A stretch of DNA of 62,735 bases from Conidiobolus coronatus NRRL 28638 (GCA_001566745.1 KQ964610.1:1-62735); one strand, 5' to 3'. Positions 30,470 to 41,379 are shown, numbered from the stretch's first letter. The notes: generated from the letters alone by a model not told the origin. Program-made: numbers and translations.

Positions 30470-31576
30470 TCAAGAATCAGAGGTACTATCGCGCTGATAT
30501 GGCGTTAAGCAAGGTGCATAAAACAGTTTTCCAGATAAAATATCACTGCAGGTTTTGTACCCAACTACTATCCACAGCATAAATAATAAACATACGGATA
30601 CAGAAGCTATAATTTTTAATGGAAAATAATTTATTGTTGTTGCAATAGATAAAGTAGCTGCAGTGTATACACCCATTGGGAAAATTAGCCCCCACCAGCC
30701 CATATTAAATGGAATACCAGCAGAATAAGTAACAAATAGAGATAATAATGCTATTGTAAGATACCATGCCCCATATCCCCATAAAAGTATAGCTATTAAA
30801 AAAGTAAAAGAATAAACAGAGTTTCCTAAACCATCTATATAAGAATCTTTAACAATAAGGTTAAAAGATTTTCCAAGTTGCATAAACGCATATGAACCTT
30901 GCCCAAGAGGGCCTAAAGGTAAGAACACACTAATAATAATTTCTCTTTGGGGTAAGCTGTGGATTATCAATCTGTATAAGTATATAGTTATAATGGATAA
31001 AGCAAGTAATATACCAGGCCCTACTAATGCAAAAGATATAAATAATATAAAGTTGGCAAAGAAAATATTATCGCTTAGATACAAGTTCTGAGCTAATAAA
31101 CCACCAGAAGCCGCTGTGACTATTGCCGGTACTATCGGAAGAAGTAAAGTAGCGTTTATAGTTTCTAGTCTATGTTCATGAATAACTATTATATAATAGG
31201 GAACCAGAATACAACTAACAATGGTTAATACGAATTCTATCCACCATAGCATATGTGCGAGATTAGTATAATTTAGCATGATAAGATAATTTGTTATTGT
31301 AGTAAGACCCATCGGCAAAGTTCCTATAAAAAGACTTTGCTGTAGATGACTTAACATTAAGTTAAATATTTGCGGAAATTTAACGTATCTGATTATTGTA
31401 ACAACACTAAACATGATAAACATGATAACATTTAACGAAAATACACCAAGGGAAAGATATTTCACATAATTATGTAGAAATGGAAAGTTGTAAAGAAGTA
31501 TAGCTATAATCCCGGTGCCCATATTTATGCTGAACCATGACGGTGTAAAGTTTTTAATTTTGTCTTCCATATTCAT
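30470..31576 (-). CDS. SSU1: SSU1-like sulfite efflux / TDT-family transporter
   Basis: From ATG 31574-31576 a 368-residue, strongly hydrophobic protein with about ten membrane helices. It opens with FTPSWFSINMGTGI, the family's first-helix signature (F-x-P-x-WF...MGTGI). Further TDT/SLAC1-type features are LPMGLTTITNYLIM and a late FNMGWWGLIFPMGVYT helix. Fungal members export sulfite across the plasma membrane; bacterial and plant relatives move tellurite, malate or anions. The longer frame using a GTG codon at 31588 is less likely. Length is usual for the family (about 360-460). Unbroken, no intron. Confidence 0.85.
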   Translation of the reverse strand: MNMEDKIKNFTPSWFSINMGTGIIAILLYNFPFLHNYVKYLSLGVFSLNVIMFIMFSVVTIIRYVKFPQIFNLMLSHLQQSLFIGTLPMGLTTITNYLIMLNYTNLAHMLWWIEFVLTIVSCILVPYYIIVIHEHRLETINATLLLPIVPAIVTAASGGLLAQNLYLSDNIFFANFILFISFALVGPGILLALSIITIYLYRLIIHSLPQREIIISVFLPLGPLGQGSYAFMQLGKSFNLIVKDSYIDGLGNSVYSFTFLIAILLWGYGAWYLTIALLSLFVTYSAGIPFNMGWWGLIFPMGVYTAATLSIATTINYFPLKIIASVSVCLLFMLWIVVGYKTCSDILSGKLFYAPCLTPYQRDSTSDS

Positions 31577-32694
31577 GTTTTTAAACACACTTTGAACAAA
31601 GACTCAATATTTAAGAATTATAAATTCAATTTTTTTTGATATTAAGACGTTCCACCAACACCATGAGTCTCTTGTCAAATTTTATAAATCCTCACACTCC
31701 CTTCAAAACTTTCCCTTCTCATTTTCTATCTTAATAAAACTAAACCTCTTTATATCTCTCCAACATCCTCTCTAACAACTCAGTCAACATAGTATTTATC
31801 CTTGAGAGCTAGCTCTTTTAACTTCCAATAAGCTAGTTCAGGAACACTCAGGCTTAGTTTTTTAATGCGACCTGTAAATCTTTTATCCGATGGAGTTAAT
31901 TCAGGGGATTTTTAATTCTTACTCGCTACCTGAGAAACAATTTCTCTAAACACTTTTATTTATTGGTGATGGATATTACCACCAAGAGAAATTAGTAATG
32001 ATGAACAAAACAAAAAACACCACTGATATAATTATTTGTCCCATTACTAGCAAAGATAGCAAAATACTTCTAAATTTAAATTTTACCAATAAATCCTTTT
32101 GTTCTATTTGGCGCTAAGAACCCAATCATCATAAAATAGTTTACGATAGTAAAGGAAAGATTTAATAAAGAGTATGAAGGGTTGGACCAAAAAAATAAGT
32201 CTTCTTTGTTCGTGGGTCTAAGGTGGAATCTAAAGATAGATAAATTGATCTTTGAATGTCGGATTGTTATACGAGGACATACTTTGACACTTAATTTTTG
32301 CTGATGTGAGAGTCACCTAATAGTATACTCGAGATTTCCTTTATCCTCAGAGGAAGAAGAATAAAATGGTACTCCAATTGGTAGTTTATTACGATCAATA
32401 TTTTCATTACCTGAACTAAATATATAATTATCTATGTAAGACTGCTTTGTGATAACATTATTATTCTTGAATAAAAGTATATGTCCATTTGAATAAGATA
32501 AGTTTCTTGAGCTCCGTTGATAAACTTTTCCAATAACAATTGAGGTTAATGATTTTTTACACTACCAATTGGGAGGTATCATTCAGAAACCAGTTCTTAT
32601 TGAATAATTTAAATTTAAATTTAAATTTATATATTGTTTTTTATATTATCTTTAGAAACCAATAGTTAGTACTTCATTTATTTTTGACTTGTAA
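31577..32694. other. Gene-poor stretch; possible minus-strand remnant
   Basis: On the minus strand between about 32560 and 32100 a nearly open run with a single stop reads like protein (IGKVYQRSSRNLSYSNGHI, LPIGVPFYSSSSEDKGN, later FLAPNRTKGFIG), but the family is unknown to me. A short palindromic (TTTAAA)n tract lies at about 32607-32629, just before the next gene. Confidence 0.3.
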
Positions 32695-33498
32695 ATGCAG
32701 AAATCTTTAGAGATAACAAGAGCTTATTTTAGAGACAGTCCTGAAGTGAGTAAAGTCAAGGACTTACTGGAGCAGCAGTGGGCAGCCTTAGGCCTCAACC
32801 ACTTTGAGCAGATCATGGACTTCACAGAGTGCCTGGGTCTTTACTTTGAAGAGCTACCTAGAAGTAAAGTATCGTATATCGCTTTGATGATCATGAACTG
32901 TCATACCTTAGCCAATGATAAGTTCATCGCCATGGGTGTGGATGTCACGGAAGTCGACATTTACTACATCGGGTTGCTACGTAACTACTTCAATGACCAG
33001 GAGATGGCGTATTATAACAAGCTTTACAAGATATGGGTATATAGCTGTCATGAAGAGAAGGAGGTCAAGGGTGCGTTGCTACCCGACATTCCCATTGTCA
33101 AACAGTTTATATGGTCGGACTGGCGCAATGTCAATATAGGTATGAGTGGCCTCATGAAGCTGGTGATCATGATCAACTTTTCAGAGCTAACGGGCGATAT
33201 CGTACTCCTTCAAAGTGCTATTGTCTATACCTCCTTAAAGTGTGCCCTATTGAATGATATCGGTTCCATCCTTAAGGACAAGACCTCTACTGAGAGTAAC
33301 TATTATCTAGAGATTCACCCAGACACCAATGTCGATGCATCAACACAGCAAGGCATGACCGATGATGCGACGAACTATATTATGACTCTTCAGCTTGATG
33401 AGCGTCTAAAAACCATTCTCAAGAGTGCTCTTCATGGGAGTTACCTCTTGTATTGCTTCTCTAAACGTTATCATGGGCAGTCTAAACCCAATTGGTAA
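32695..33498 (+). CDS. Possible class I terpene synthase-like protein
   Basis: An intact 267-residue, mostly helical protein. The stretch LLNDIGSILKDK (Asn187, Asp188, Ser191, Asp195) fits the metal-binding NSE motif (N-D-x2-S-x3-E/D) of class I terpene synthases, and the surrounding all-alpha pattern agrees. The other metal site, the Asp-rich motif, is not convincing: the best candidate is LANDKF near residues 72-77, lacking the second Asp. Length is short for the family (usually 300-400). Codon choice is visibly richer in G and C than in neighbouring genes, hinting at transfer or different expression. If active it would cyclise a prenyl diphosphate. The assignment is tentative. Confidence 0.4.
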   Translation: MQKSLEITRAYFRDSPEVSKVKDLLEQQWAALGLNHFEQIMDFTECLGLYFEELPRSKVSYIALMIMNCHTLANDKFIAMGVDVTEVDIYYIGLLRNYFNDQEMAYYNKLYKIWVYSCHEEKEVKGALLPDIPIVKQFIWSDWRNVNIGMSGLMKLVIMINFSELTGDIVLLQSAIVYTSLKCALLNDIGSILKDKTSTESNYYLEIHPDTNVDASTQQGMTDDATNYIMTLQLDERLKTILKSALHGSYLLYCFSKRYHGQSKPNW

Positions 33499-33499
33499 T

Positions 33500-33720
33500 A
33501 ACGTCGCCCCAATATTTAAGTCTGGTATACAGAGTCTTTCTGGATGATCCAACGCTGATAGTCAAATCTGATGCTTATCTAGATGACATTATAATATTTA
33601 GCATGTCCCGCAACAAGCACATCCAAAATCCTAAAACCGTCATAGAAATCATTAACAAAAACAACTCAAGCTAGGGATTCTTAAATACCACTTCTCGGAA
33701 GCCTGGAACCAAATGGACTA
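33500..33720 (+). mobile_element. Ty3/gypsy reverse transcriptase scrap
   Basis: The plus strand reads AYLDDIIIFSMS then HIQN, the catalytic (Y/F)-x-DD box of Ty3/gypsy reverse transcriptase with the characteristic IIFS...H that follows, then in a shifted frame KLGILKYHF. About 60 codons remain. It begins immediately after the terpene synthase-like gene. Confidence 0.6.
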
Positions 33721-34242
33721 AAAATGATCACAAGGGATTTTAAATAATACTACCTAGGTAAAGATGAAGTAAATCTTATAATTATTCCGTGTACTACCAT
33801 GGTGGGTGGCTTTCAAAGATTCTAGAAGAAAGAGTAAAAGTACTCTCATTTTGATGAATAAATTCCTACTCAGACGTGTGGTAAATGGACTTAATTTTTG
33901 GGAGGAGCGAACAAGGTTATCAGACATAGTGTATTCGCGTTGTGGGTTGGAAAGAGACTTGCTGTTTAGGGTGTCATAGTTAGGCAAAGTAGATGACTAA
34001 AAGCATTGCTGCTATTTAGAAAATACTCACCTATTTACTATTCTTACTATCTTTAGCATTTCTCAAGCTTTACCACCCTAAAACACTAATCAGTATAAAT
34101 TCGGTCAGGCCATTATTCGGGGGTCGTTCTGTTTGCGAGATTTTCATTAGACATAATCCCAAACAATCTTTATAAATTGAAAAGAGCTAGAATAAATAGC
34201 TTGTATAAAATACAAATTAGACACGATATTTAAAAAATATTA
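33721..34242. other. Intergenic, nothing recognised
   Basis: No coding or repeat signal seen; the last 60 bases are very AT-rich and precede a start codon. Confidence 0.4.
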
Positions 34243-34482
34243 ATGGCACATTTACCCACTATTCATTTATACCGATATTCGTTAAGAGTCGTTAGGAAAT
34301 TCCCTATAAAAAATTACCACGGAAAATTAAAATATAATGTTAGAGACTTGATAGAAAATTATAGATTTGAAACGAAGCAACTGAACGAATTAATCAACAA
34401 TGGTTATAGCGATTTAAAAATAGTTCAAGCAGTTGGAAATTTTGACAGGTCTACTCTTGACAAGCTATTCAAGCAACAGTAA
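34243..34482 (+). CDS. LYR-motif mitochondrial protein, 79 aa
   Basis: Starts at ATG 34243. L9-Y10-R11 begins the LYR motif, followed by the usual basic helix (YSLRVVRKFP), the aromatic/basic loop (KNYHGKLKYNVRDLIENYR) and a third helix (LNELINNGYSDLKIV). This is the Complex1_LYR fold that binds acyl carrier protein and assists Fe-S cluster or respiratory-complex assembly. The F-x3-NY...R-RD-F(I)-x-N(Y)R spacing recalls ISD11/LYRM4, but the C-terminus does not decide it. It lies 81 bases before PDAT on the same strand. Confidence 0.65.
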   Translation: MAHLPTIHLYRYSLRVVRKFPIKNYHGKLKYNVRDLIENYRFETKQLNELINNGYSDLKIVQAVGNFDRSTLDKLFKQQ

Positions 34483-34563
34483 TTCTATATTAGTCCCTAA
34501 CCTATATAAATTGAGTAATTATTACTAGAATAATTAGAAATTAAGGAATAATTAGAAATTGAG

Positions 34564-36576
34564 ATGAAAAACATGAAAAATAGAAAGACAAAGAAAGTAA
34601 AAATTAGTGAAGGTAAAAAAGATGCTAACAAAACTAATACGCGACCCCCGCTCAAGAAGAATAGAAGTTTTTCTGATATGCTTAATGATTCTGTATTTCA
34701 AAGTTCCGTTAGAAATGGGCGTCTTCAAAAAACAACAAGGAGGCGAGTTTTCTTTATTCTTGGCGGCTTGGTTGGATTTTTAATTGCTTTTTATTTAGTT
34801 TTACAACATACGAAGCCAGATACATTTCAAGAAATTCCCCTTTGGATTCAAAAATTCCAACTTGAAATGACTACCAACGTTGATTCTCTAATTAGGCAAT
34901 ATATGCCTGAAGGATTCACGGAACAAAATGATATTTTTGGTACAATGGCTGACCGTTTATTTCCACCTAGCGAGCAAGTATCGAATGAAGAATTACAGCC
35001 TGGCTTTGACCTTCGAGCCAAAAACATTACAAATAAGCATCCTGTAATTATTATTCCTGGTGTTATAAGTTCTGGATTAGAAAGCTGGGGGCTCGGAGAA
35101 GAAAGTAAGAAATATTTTAGAAAACGTATGTGGGGGACCATGAATATGTTTCAAAGTATTCTTATGGACAAACAATCTTGGGTGAAGCATATTATGCTTG
35201 ATCCCGAAACCGGGTTGGACCCCCCAAATGTAAAACTAAGGGCAGCTCAAGGTCTTGATGCAGCTGACTACTTTGTCACAGGTTATTGGATATGGGCCAA
35301 GATTATTGAAAATATGGCAGCGGTTGGATATGATAATAATAATCTCCATTTGGCAGCCTATGACTGGCGTTTAGCTTATCCTGATTTAGAAAAAAGAGAC
35401 AAATATTTTACAAAGTTGAAAGCTACTATTGAAATCACAGTTAAGGCAGAAGGTGAAAAGGCAGTAATTTTATGCCACTCGATGGGTGGCTCAGTTCTTT
35501 TATACTTTTTACATTGGGTAGAAAGCGATTTAGGAGGCAAGGGTGGTAAGCAATGGGTAGAAGAGTATATAGATTCTGTTGTAAATATTGCCGGGACAAT
35601 GCTAGGTGCTGTAAAATCTGTCCCAAGCATTTTAAGTGGGGAACAACGAGAAACTGTTCAACCTATGGCTCAGTTTTTACTCGACCGTTTTTTAACCCAG
35701 CAAGATCGTATTGATATCTTTAGAAACTGGGGTGGTATTGCAAGTATGATTCCTAAAGGCGGGAATGCGGTTTGGGGGGACTCCAATAACGCACCCGATG
35801 ACTCTGACGCTAGCAATTTTGAGGGTACCTATGGAAACTTTATTCAATTTTTACCAAAAGACGGCCTTACTCACTCTACCACCCGGTTAAGGGGGGATAA
35901 AATTCAACATGACATTCCTAAGCATAAAAGCTTTAATAACCTTACGCTTGAAGATACTATTGAGTTGATGTTTGAAGAAACTGGTAAAAAATATGCAAAT
36001 AGAATTAAAAGTATTTATAGCTATGGGCTGGCAAAGTCTGAATCAGAAATGCAACCTAACAGCCCTGCCACTTGGTCAAACCCTTTAGAGAGTCAACTTC
36101 CAAATGCTCCATCTTTAAAAATATACTGCGTATATGGCCATGGTCTTAGCACTGAAAGAAACTACTTTTATACCCCTAACCCAACATCTCCCAATCAACC
36201 TGTTTTTTCTATAGACTCATCAGTTAACCTGCCTAACTATGAAACTTTGTCAGGGGTTCGTCAAGGTCTAGGGGACGGATCTGTACCTTTGATTAGCTTA
36301 GGCTATATGTGTGCTGAAGGCTGGAAAAATAAGTTGTACAATCCTAACGGTGTTAAAGTTATTACTAGGGAGTTCAAAGATCAATCAAGCCCGATTTATG
36401 AAGATATCCGCGGTGGTAGAAATACTTCAGAACATATTAATATTCTAGGAAACCATCAAGTAACTCATGATATTTTACGAATCGCAACTGGATTTGAAAC
36501 TGATAAAATTCAAGATCAAATTACAAGCAATATTAAGGAAATAGCTAAAAAGATCAACGTCGCATTGATTAAATGA
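34564..36576 (+). CDS. LRO1: Phospholipid:diacylglycerol acyltransferase (PDAT)
   Basis: A 670-residue ER enzyme that moves an acyl chain from a phospholipid to diacylglycerol to make triacylglycerol. A basic cytosolic N-terminus of about 60 residues precedes one transmembrane helix (about 62-81). The lumenal alpha/beta-hydrolase (LCAT) domain shows HPVIIIPGVISSGLESWG, the salt-bridge/lid region with RKRMWGT, the nucleophile CHSMGG (Ser306), a late GDGSVPL (Asp) and SEHINILGNHQ (His), completing the S-D-H triad. DYFVTGYWIW and AAYDWRLAYPDLE are typical PDAT blocks. Length matches yeast Lro1. Unbroken and without introns. With DGAT2 in this window it provides both routes to storage lipid. Confidence 0.94.
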   Translation: MKNMKNRKTKKVKISEGKKDANKTNTRPPLKKNRSFSDMLNDSVFQSSVRNGRLQKTTRRRVFFILGGLVGFLIAFYLVLQHTKPDTFQEIPLWIQKFQLEMTTNVDSLIRQYMPEGFTEQNDIFGTMADRLFPPSEQVSNEELQPGFDLRAKNITNKHPVIIIPGVISSGLESWGLGEESKKYFRKRMWGTMNMFQSILMDKQSWVKHIMLDPETGLDPPNVKLRAAQGLDAADYFVTGYWIWAKIIENMAAVGYDNNNLHLAAYDWRLAYPDLEKRDKYFTKLKATIEITVKAEGEKAVILCHSMGGSVLLYFLHWVESDLGGKGGKQWVEEYIDSVVNIAGTMLGAVKSVPSILSGEQRETVQPMAQFLLDRFLTQQDRIDIFRNWGGIASMIPKGGNAVWGDSNNAPDDSDASNFEGTYGNFIQFLPKDGLTHSTTRLRGDKIQHDIPKHKSFNNLTLEDTIELMFEETGKKYANRIKSIYSYGLAKSESEMQPNSPATWSNPLESQLPNAPSLKIYCVYGHGLSTERNYFYTPNPTSPNQPVFSIDSSVNLPNYETLSGVRQGLGDGSVPLISLGYMCAEGWKNKLYNPNGVKVITREFKDQSSPIYEDIRGGRNTSEHINILGNHQVTHDILRIATGFETDKIQDQITSNIKEIAKKINVALIK

Positions 36577-37369
36577 TAAATGTTGAAAATAGCTTGAAAG
36601 CTTTATAAAGCCTAATTCGCAATTATTTTGCTCGTCTTCAGTGAATAGAAGGTAAATTTGAAGATCCATAATACTGCTTTTTTTATTTTTTATAAAAATT
36701 AGCAAATTAAACTAGATAGATTTTTTGTATTACTTTTAGTTTCATACTCCTCAATTTTAACATGAAAAATAGGCTCTGAGCACTGTAAAGGAATATATCA
36801 CAGTTTTTGTTTTTCCTTTTAGTATACTGGTTAGAATGCTTATTAGGTTGATCAAGATTAACAGCTGAATTTACGGAGTAAATTCATATATGCAGCAAAG
36901 CTGCAGCTGAATTAGAAAGCAAGTCTGGAATCGTGGCTTGATATTTTGGGCCCACTCTGTTACCAGCTCTCGGATAAATCGAATCATGAGGATCTAAGAG
37001 ATTTTTAGATATTATTCTAGCAAAGATAAATAGTAAATTTTACCTTCCAAGTCTTCTAAGTATGAATTCTTGCCAAAGTATCTATATATCCATCCTTCTG
37101 CGGAACGAAGCGGCGGATTAGTGTATGATGAGGCTTCTTGATCTAATTTGCAAAAATCATTGTTTAGTATAAATTAATGCAATTAAATAATTATTAAAAT
37201 AGCAATACCTTTGATGATTGGTTGCTTATTAGCGTTTAAATAAGGATGAGTATTTGATTTCTCCTTATGACTAATGTCATTATGTTTTTACTCAATCTAT
37301 GCGAATGATCACTTTTAGCAGACTTTCTATCATCCAAAGCATTTTGAGATTGTAATTCTTCGTGCTTCT
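36577..37369. other. Intergenic, nothing recognised
   Basis: AT-rich, stop-dense, no recognised repeat or RNA gene. Confidence 0.4.
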
Positions 37370-37860
37370 CTCTGCTATTCTCTACACATGTCGAGCATTC
37401 AAAAAATATAGCCTTTTCTACGATATGTCTTGTTACAGCTAGAACATTCTATCCCCTCCTGTCTACTAATAAATAAAAAATCTAGATAACTAATTAATGA
37501 GAATCTATCGAATAGTTCGTCAAAATAGAAGTGGCCATCTAATTGAGTATAGCTCTCCATATCATTGATGTAGTCGGGTTGCACAACAGTGCACTTTCCT
37601 TGAATAACTCTTACGGGAAATTTTTCACAGTGGGTAGTTGCTATGAGCTTTCTAGGTTCATCTTTTCTGATGGAAAGATTGCAACCAAATCATTTGTCTA
37701 TAGCAAATAGCTACTTTGACATGTATTCCAAAGTTATCCTTTATGAATGGCTTGATGATAATAAAATTATTCGTATTTTTGCCTTTTGTAGGCCTTGTTA
37801 CTCTTTTAGGTTTTGAAGCTTGCTGTGAAATTTCAATTTGTGTTACCAATTCATTAGAGG
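37370..37860 (-). pseudogene. BAH-domain chromatin protein remnant (SNT2/BAH-PHD type)
   Basis: The minus strand reads IIIKPFIKDNFGIHVKVAIC (start of a BAH domain). After a frame change it reads RKLIATTHCEKFPVRVIQGKC, VVQPDYINDMESYTQLDGHF and YFDELFDRF (the BAH core ending in the typical FYF-ELFD), and then a Cys-pair segment IECSSCNKTYRRKG continuing to CSTC, as at the start of a PHD or zinc finger. BAH-PHD proteins read histone marks. The frame change near 37670 and the missing rest of the gene make it a remnant, though an unrecognised small intron could explain one break. Confidence 0.5.
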
Positions 37861-37923
37861 GAAAAATAAGCGAATATAATTAAAATAAACTCTTTGTCAA
37901 AGCAATTAAATTTAAATATACAA

Positions 37924-38517
37924 ATGCCAAACAAAAATGCAAATCGAATCAAGTTATCAAAAAATGATTTTAACGAGGCATGCCTCTCATTTTACTCCCA
38001 ATCAATGAATTTGAACGATAGCTGGCAATTAATCCAGCCCAGTTTGCCTGGTAACCAGCTTTATTTAAAAAAAACAAATCAGTTTATTAGTTATGAAATC
38101 GACTCAAAGGTCCAATATTGTAGAGCTGATTTTCACGTAATATTTTCCCCTGGCTATTCTGCCCCATGTCTATATTTTTTACTGTTTAATTTGGATGGGT
38201 CGACCTTAAATATTGATCAAACTTACAAATTAATAGAGTGGAGGACGCTTCAGCTAGGTACGATGGAGGGGATAGAGTTTGGAGGGGCAATTTCACAAGG
38301 GGACCACCCCATACTCAACAGCCCCTTCTTTTTTATCCATCCTTGTCGGACTATTGAAGTATTGGAGACACTATTTATAAACAACGATACGTCTACAACC
38401 ACATACCAGCTCAATAAGGACAACTACTTAAAATTTTGGATTGGAATTATCGGAAACCCAGTTGGGTTAGTATTGGACTCAAAATATTATATGGGAAATG
38501 TTTTCTGCGAAAATTAA
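37924..38517 (+). CDS. ATG10: ATG10, E2-like autophagy conjugating enzyme
   Basis: From ATG 37924 a 197-residue protein of the Atg3/Atg10 fold. Diagnostic features are the beta-strand VIFSPGYSAPCLYFLLF, GDHPILNSPFFFIHPC with the catalytic Cys141 in the family's HPC motif, and a C-terminal YLKFWIGIIGNPVGL that matches the last helix of Atg10. The enzyme passes ATG12 to ATG5 in the cytosol during autophagosome formation. The frame is open 10 codons further upstream but only with a TTG. Length is in the Atg10 range (167-220). Unbroken, no intron. Confidence 0.85.
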   Translation: MPNKNANRIKLSKNDFNEACLSFYSQSMNLNDSWQLIQPSLPGNQLYLKKTNQFISYEIDSKVQYCRADFHVIFSPGYSAPCLYFLLFNLDGSTLNIDQTYKLIEWRTLQLGTMEGIEFGGAISQGDHPILNSPFFFIHPCRTIEVLETLFINNDTSTTTYQLNKDNYLKFWIGIIGNPVGLVLDSKYYMGNVFCEN

Positions 38518-39060
38518 CAGGTACAGATCAACACGGTGTAGCTGCTACCGCAGCAGCTGGAAGACGAAACTATGTGGATAAGACTGTCGATTTCTACCTT
38601 TGAATCCTCGAAGTGATTCTTCAAATTTAAGCAGCAATTTCTTGTTTTACATAAATATCCATTATACGTTGTTCTAATGGTTTCTTATTAAGCCGCAGTA
38701 ATATTGAAGCTACTCTTTAAAAAGTAGAGAATTTTCTAGAGCACACTTCACGCCATCAACAACTCTGACGAGTTTGAGTTTAATAGCAGCCACAATGAAA
38801 TTATCTTTAACTTCACCAAATTAAGTTGGTAATTCTAAAGCCAGTAAGCTTTAAAGTTATAAACCTAATCAATTTCAAAGAATCATTTTTTGGGGCTTGG
38901 CTATTTAATTTAGAAGCAAGTTATATTTTAATATTGTCTTAGCTTTTAAAGACAATAAATAATTTATTTTAAGGGTGACCGCAAGATTAATCTTACTCAA
39001 AGTACTCTTTAATAATATTTTGTTGCACTTACGCTTACATTAGCATTAATTGCCAGAAAA
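38518..39060. other. Intergenic with a short coding-like scrap
   Basis: Just after ATG10 the same strand reads TDQHGVAATAAAGRRNYVDK for some 25 codons before stopping, which looks like a gene scrap of unknown family. The rest is stop-dense. Confidence 0.3.
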
Positions 39061-39061
39061 G

Positions 39062-39425
39062 AGGCTGCTATTGCCTCACTTTGTAATGGGGCTCAATTCG
39101 ATGCTAGTGGTTTAGGTTTATCTATTACCGAACGCAAAGTCAACAGCGATGCTACAGATATCGGTATATTAAGATTTGCCGAAGGTCCCAAACCCGATCA
39201 AGTTTATTTAGAAGAATTTACCAAACAGCTCGAAATCCCTTTCAATCCAAAGACCTACCCAAACAAAAGCTTAAGATTGTACATGAATTCCAAACAAAAG
39301 ATCATATTGTCGGTGCCGAAAAAATTAGAGGAATAGCTGATGTTACCGTAGCTGTATTTCAAGATAATCAACATAGAACCCTGATACCCAGACATGACAC
39401 GAACTATGAATTAGAGCTGGTGTAA
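39062..39425 (+). pseudogene. Unrecognised gene remnant
   Basis: Two frames joined near 39270 give a protein-like chain (CNGAQFDASGLGLSITERK, VYLEEFTKQLEIPFNP, then KLKIVHEFQTKDHIVGA and ADVTVAVFQDNQHRT), ending TAA 39423-39425. The YLEEFTKQLEIPF part superficially recalls IST1 tails, but I do not trust that. Decayed host gene of unknown identity. Confidence 0.35.
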
Positions 39426-39479
39426 AATGCTTCTACTTTAAATAAGCAACCTAATTGCTGTTTTTTTGTTACACAAAGC

Positions 39480-41205
39480 AAAATACTTTCCAAAGTCCCT
39501 GGTCATCACCTTCAGTTATCCCATATGCAGTTAACTCCATTTTAATATTATTTGGTAAATGGATCCAAAGCCTATCACTGAAAGATGTCCTACCACAACA
39601 CATGAGTAATAATATGGGTAGATTCACAAGAATTGATAAAACGCGAAAATCTATGTCAAGAATAGACCGAATATACATGAATAACCAATTAAGCGGAAGA
39701 GTAAACTTATATGAAACTCACGAAATACCTATATCCGATCACAAACTTCTAATTAGTGGATTTTGGTGGGAAACGGAATGCCCAATGAATAGAAAACCAA
39801 CTCGAATATTAATTAATACATTAGGCAATGAAGATTTTAAAATGGAAATGGAAAATTTGTTATATAAACTAAGGAGCGAATCAGTAAACCTGACAGAGTT
39901 CAAAGAAAGAGCTCTGAAAACAGCAGTCCAAATAGACAAAAGGAAAACGGACCAACTGAAAAGCAAAATCAACAAGCATGAAAGAATAGTTAGACACCTC
40001 GAATTACACACATCGCTAGAGAAAGGCAAAAACTGGATCCAAAAGTACGAAGAAGCATCAAGAAAGCTACAAGAAGCGTATAAAAAAGCAATGGAATACA
40101 GTAAAAAACATTGTCAACAAGAGAAAAAGGGTTAGTTAAACATCAAATTAAAGAATTCTACGAAAAGTTATTCCAATTTGAACAAGAAAACCAAAATGAA
40201 ATAGACGACCTCCTAAATAATTATCACCGATATTGCCCAGACAAAAATTAAACGAAACCGAAATCATGACACTACAAGAGGAGATAACTGAGGAAGAAGT
40301 TAAGGAATCCATTAAAAAGCCCCCCAATGGAAAAACACCAGGACTAGATGTGATACCGTTTGAACTATATAAAATGGTAAAAGATCAAATAGCGCAAACG
40401 CTAACCAAGACCTTTAATAAAGTAAAGACAGGGGAATATATGGAAGACTTCAATATAGCCAACATAGTTCTACTATACAAAATGAAAGGAGACAAAACAA
40501 ATCCCAAATACTGGCGACCAATAACCCTGGCTAACACAGATGGAAAGATAATGAGTAGAATCATATCAAACAGGTTCAGCAACATCCTAAAAAGAGTATT
40601 ATGCAAAAATCAATATGGTTTATTAAGGAAAGAAAAATATGGGATAACGCACTAACATTTAATACAACCGGATATCTTGGAAATACCTAATTAGAGTACT
40701 AGAAGATATGAACGTACCAAATAATATCATCACCTGAGTTAAAACATATATGAAGGAAAACAAAGTAAACATAATACTAGGGGATAATAATAGCGTGGAG
40801 TGTGAGGTAAAACGAGGACTGCGCCAAGGGGATCCAATGTCTCCTTACCTATTTAACATTGCAATAGACCCCTTACTAGCATTGATTTCAAAATACATTA
40901 AAGGAATGAATGTGAACAAAGAAGAAAAGGTACCATGTCTAGCATTTGCAGATGATATAGTAGTATTCCTAGCGGATGAAAAGGATAAAAGCAGAATGAA
41001 AAAACTTCTAAGGAAGTATTCAGAAGCATCAAACGCAAAATTTAGCAAAGAAAAAACATTATGGATAAACGTAAATACTCCCCTATTTGAAGCAGAAGGC
41101 CAAATACATAACGAAGGGACATTCAGAGATCTAGGATATAGAATGAACAACAGCGTGGGCATAACAATTAACGAAAATGAAAATTTTATAACAAAGTCAC
41201 AATAA
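39480..41205 (+). mobile_element. Broken LINE (non-LTR retrotransposon) pol region
   Basis: In order: the C-terminal part of an apurinic-type endonuclease (FTRIDKTRKSMSRIDRI, ending ISDHKLLIS), the lysine-rich linker (to a TAG at 40135), KPPNGKTPGLDVIPFELY (RT motif 0/1), YWRPITLANTDGK (motif 2), a frameshifted gap near 40655-40745, VKRGLRQGDPMSPYLFN (motif 4) and LAFADDIVVF (catalytic FADD box), then thumb sequence to 41205. Stops or frameshifts at about 40135, 40230, 40655 and 40735 kill it. The endonuclease start, ORF1 and 3' tail are missing. Related fragment at 9545-9843. Confidence 0.88.
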
Positions 41206-41379
41206 CATATGGTCCAAAGCAATCAAGAAAGGAAATCAAGTAGCACCATCAGAAGACGCAATTAACGATGACTTTGTAATCCTGCTAGAGAACATTGATG
41301 CTGTACGCGTAGACAACTTCTTGAACGAATTGGACAACTTACCGGAGCCAAACCACCAGCCTGCAATGGAACATCACTC

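Noticed and set aside
32607-32629. (TTTAAA)n tract as an origin or regulatory site
   Set aside because: Simple AT repeats are expected by chance in this composition, and nothing else supports a function.
34848-35630. Minus-strand frames inside the PDAT gene
   Set aside because: Antisense shadows with low-complexity composition.
39062-39425. Possible IST1-like protein
   Set aside because: Only one short stretch (YLEEFTKQLEIPF) is suggestive and the rest does not follow IST1, so I left the identity open.
40385-41222. Minus-strand frames opposite the LINE
   Set aside because: Antisense of recognisable reverse transcriptase motifs.
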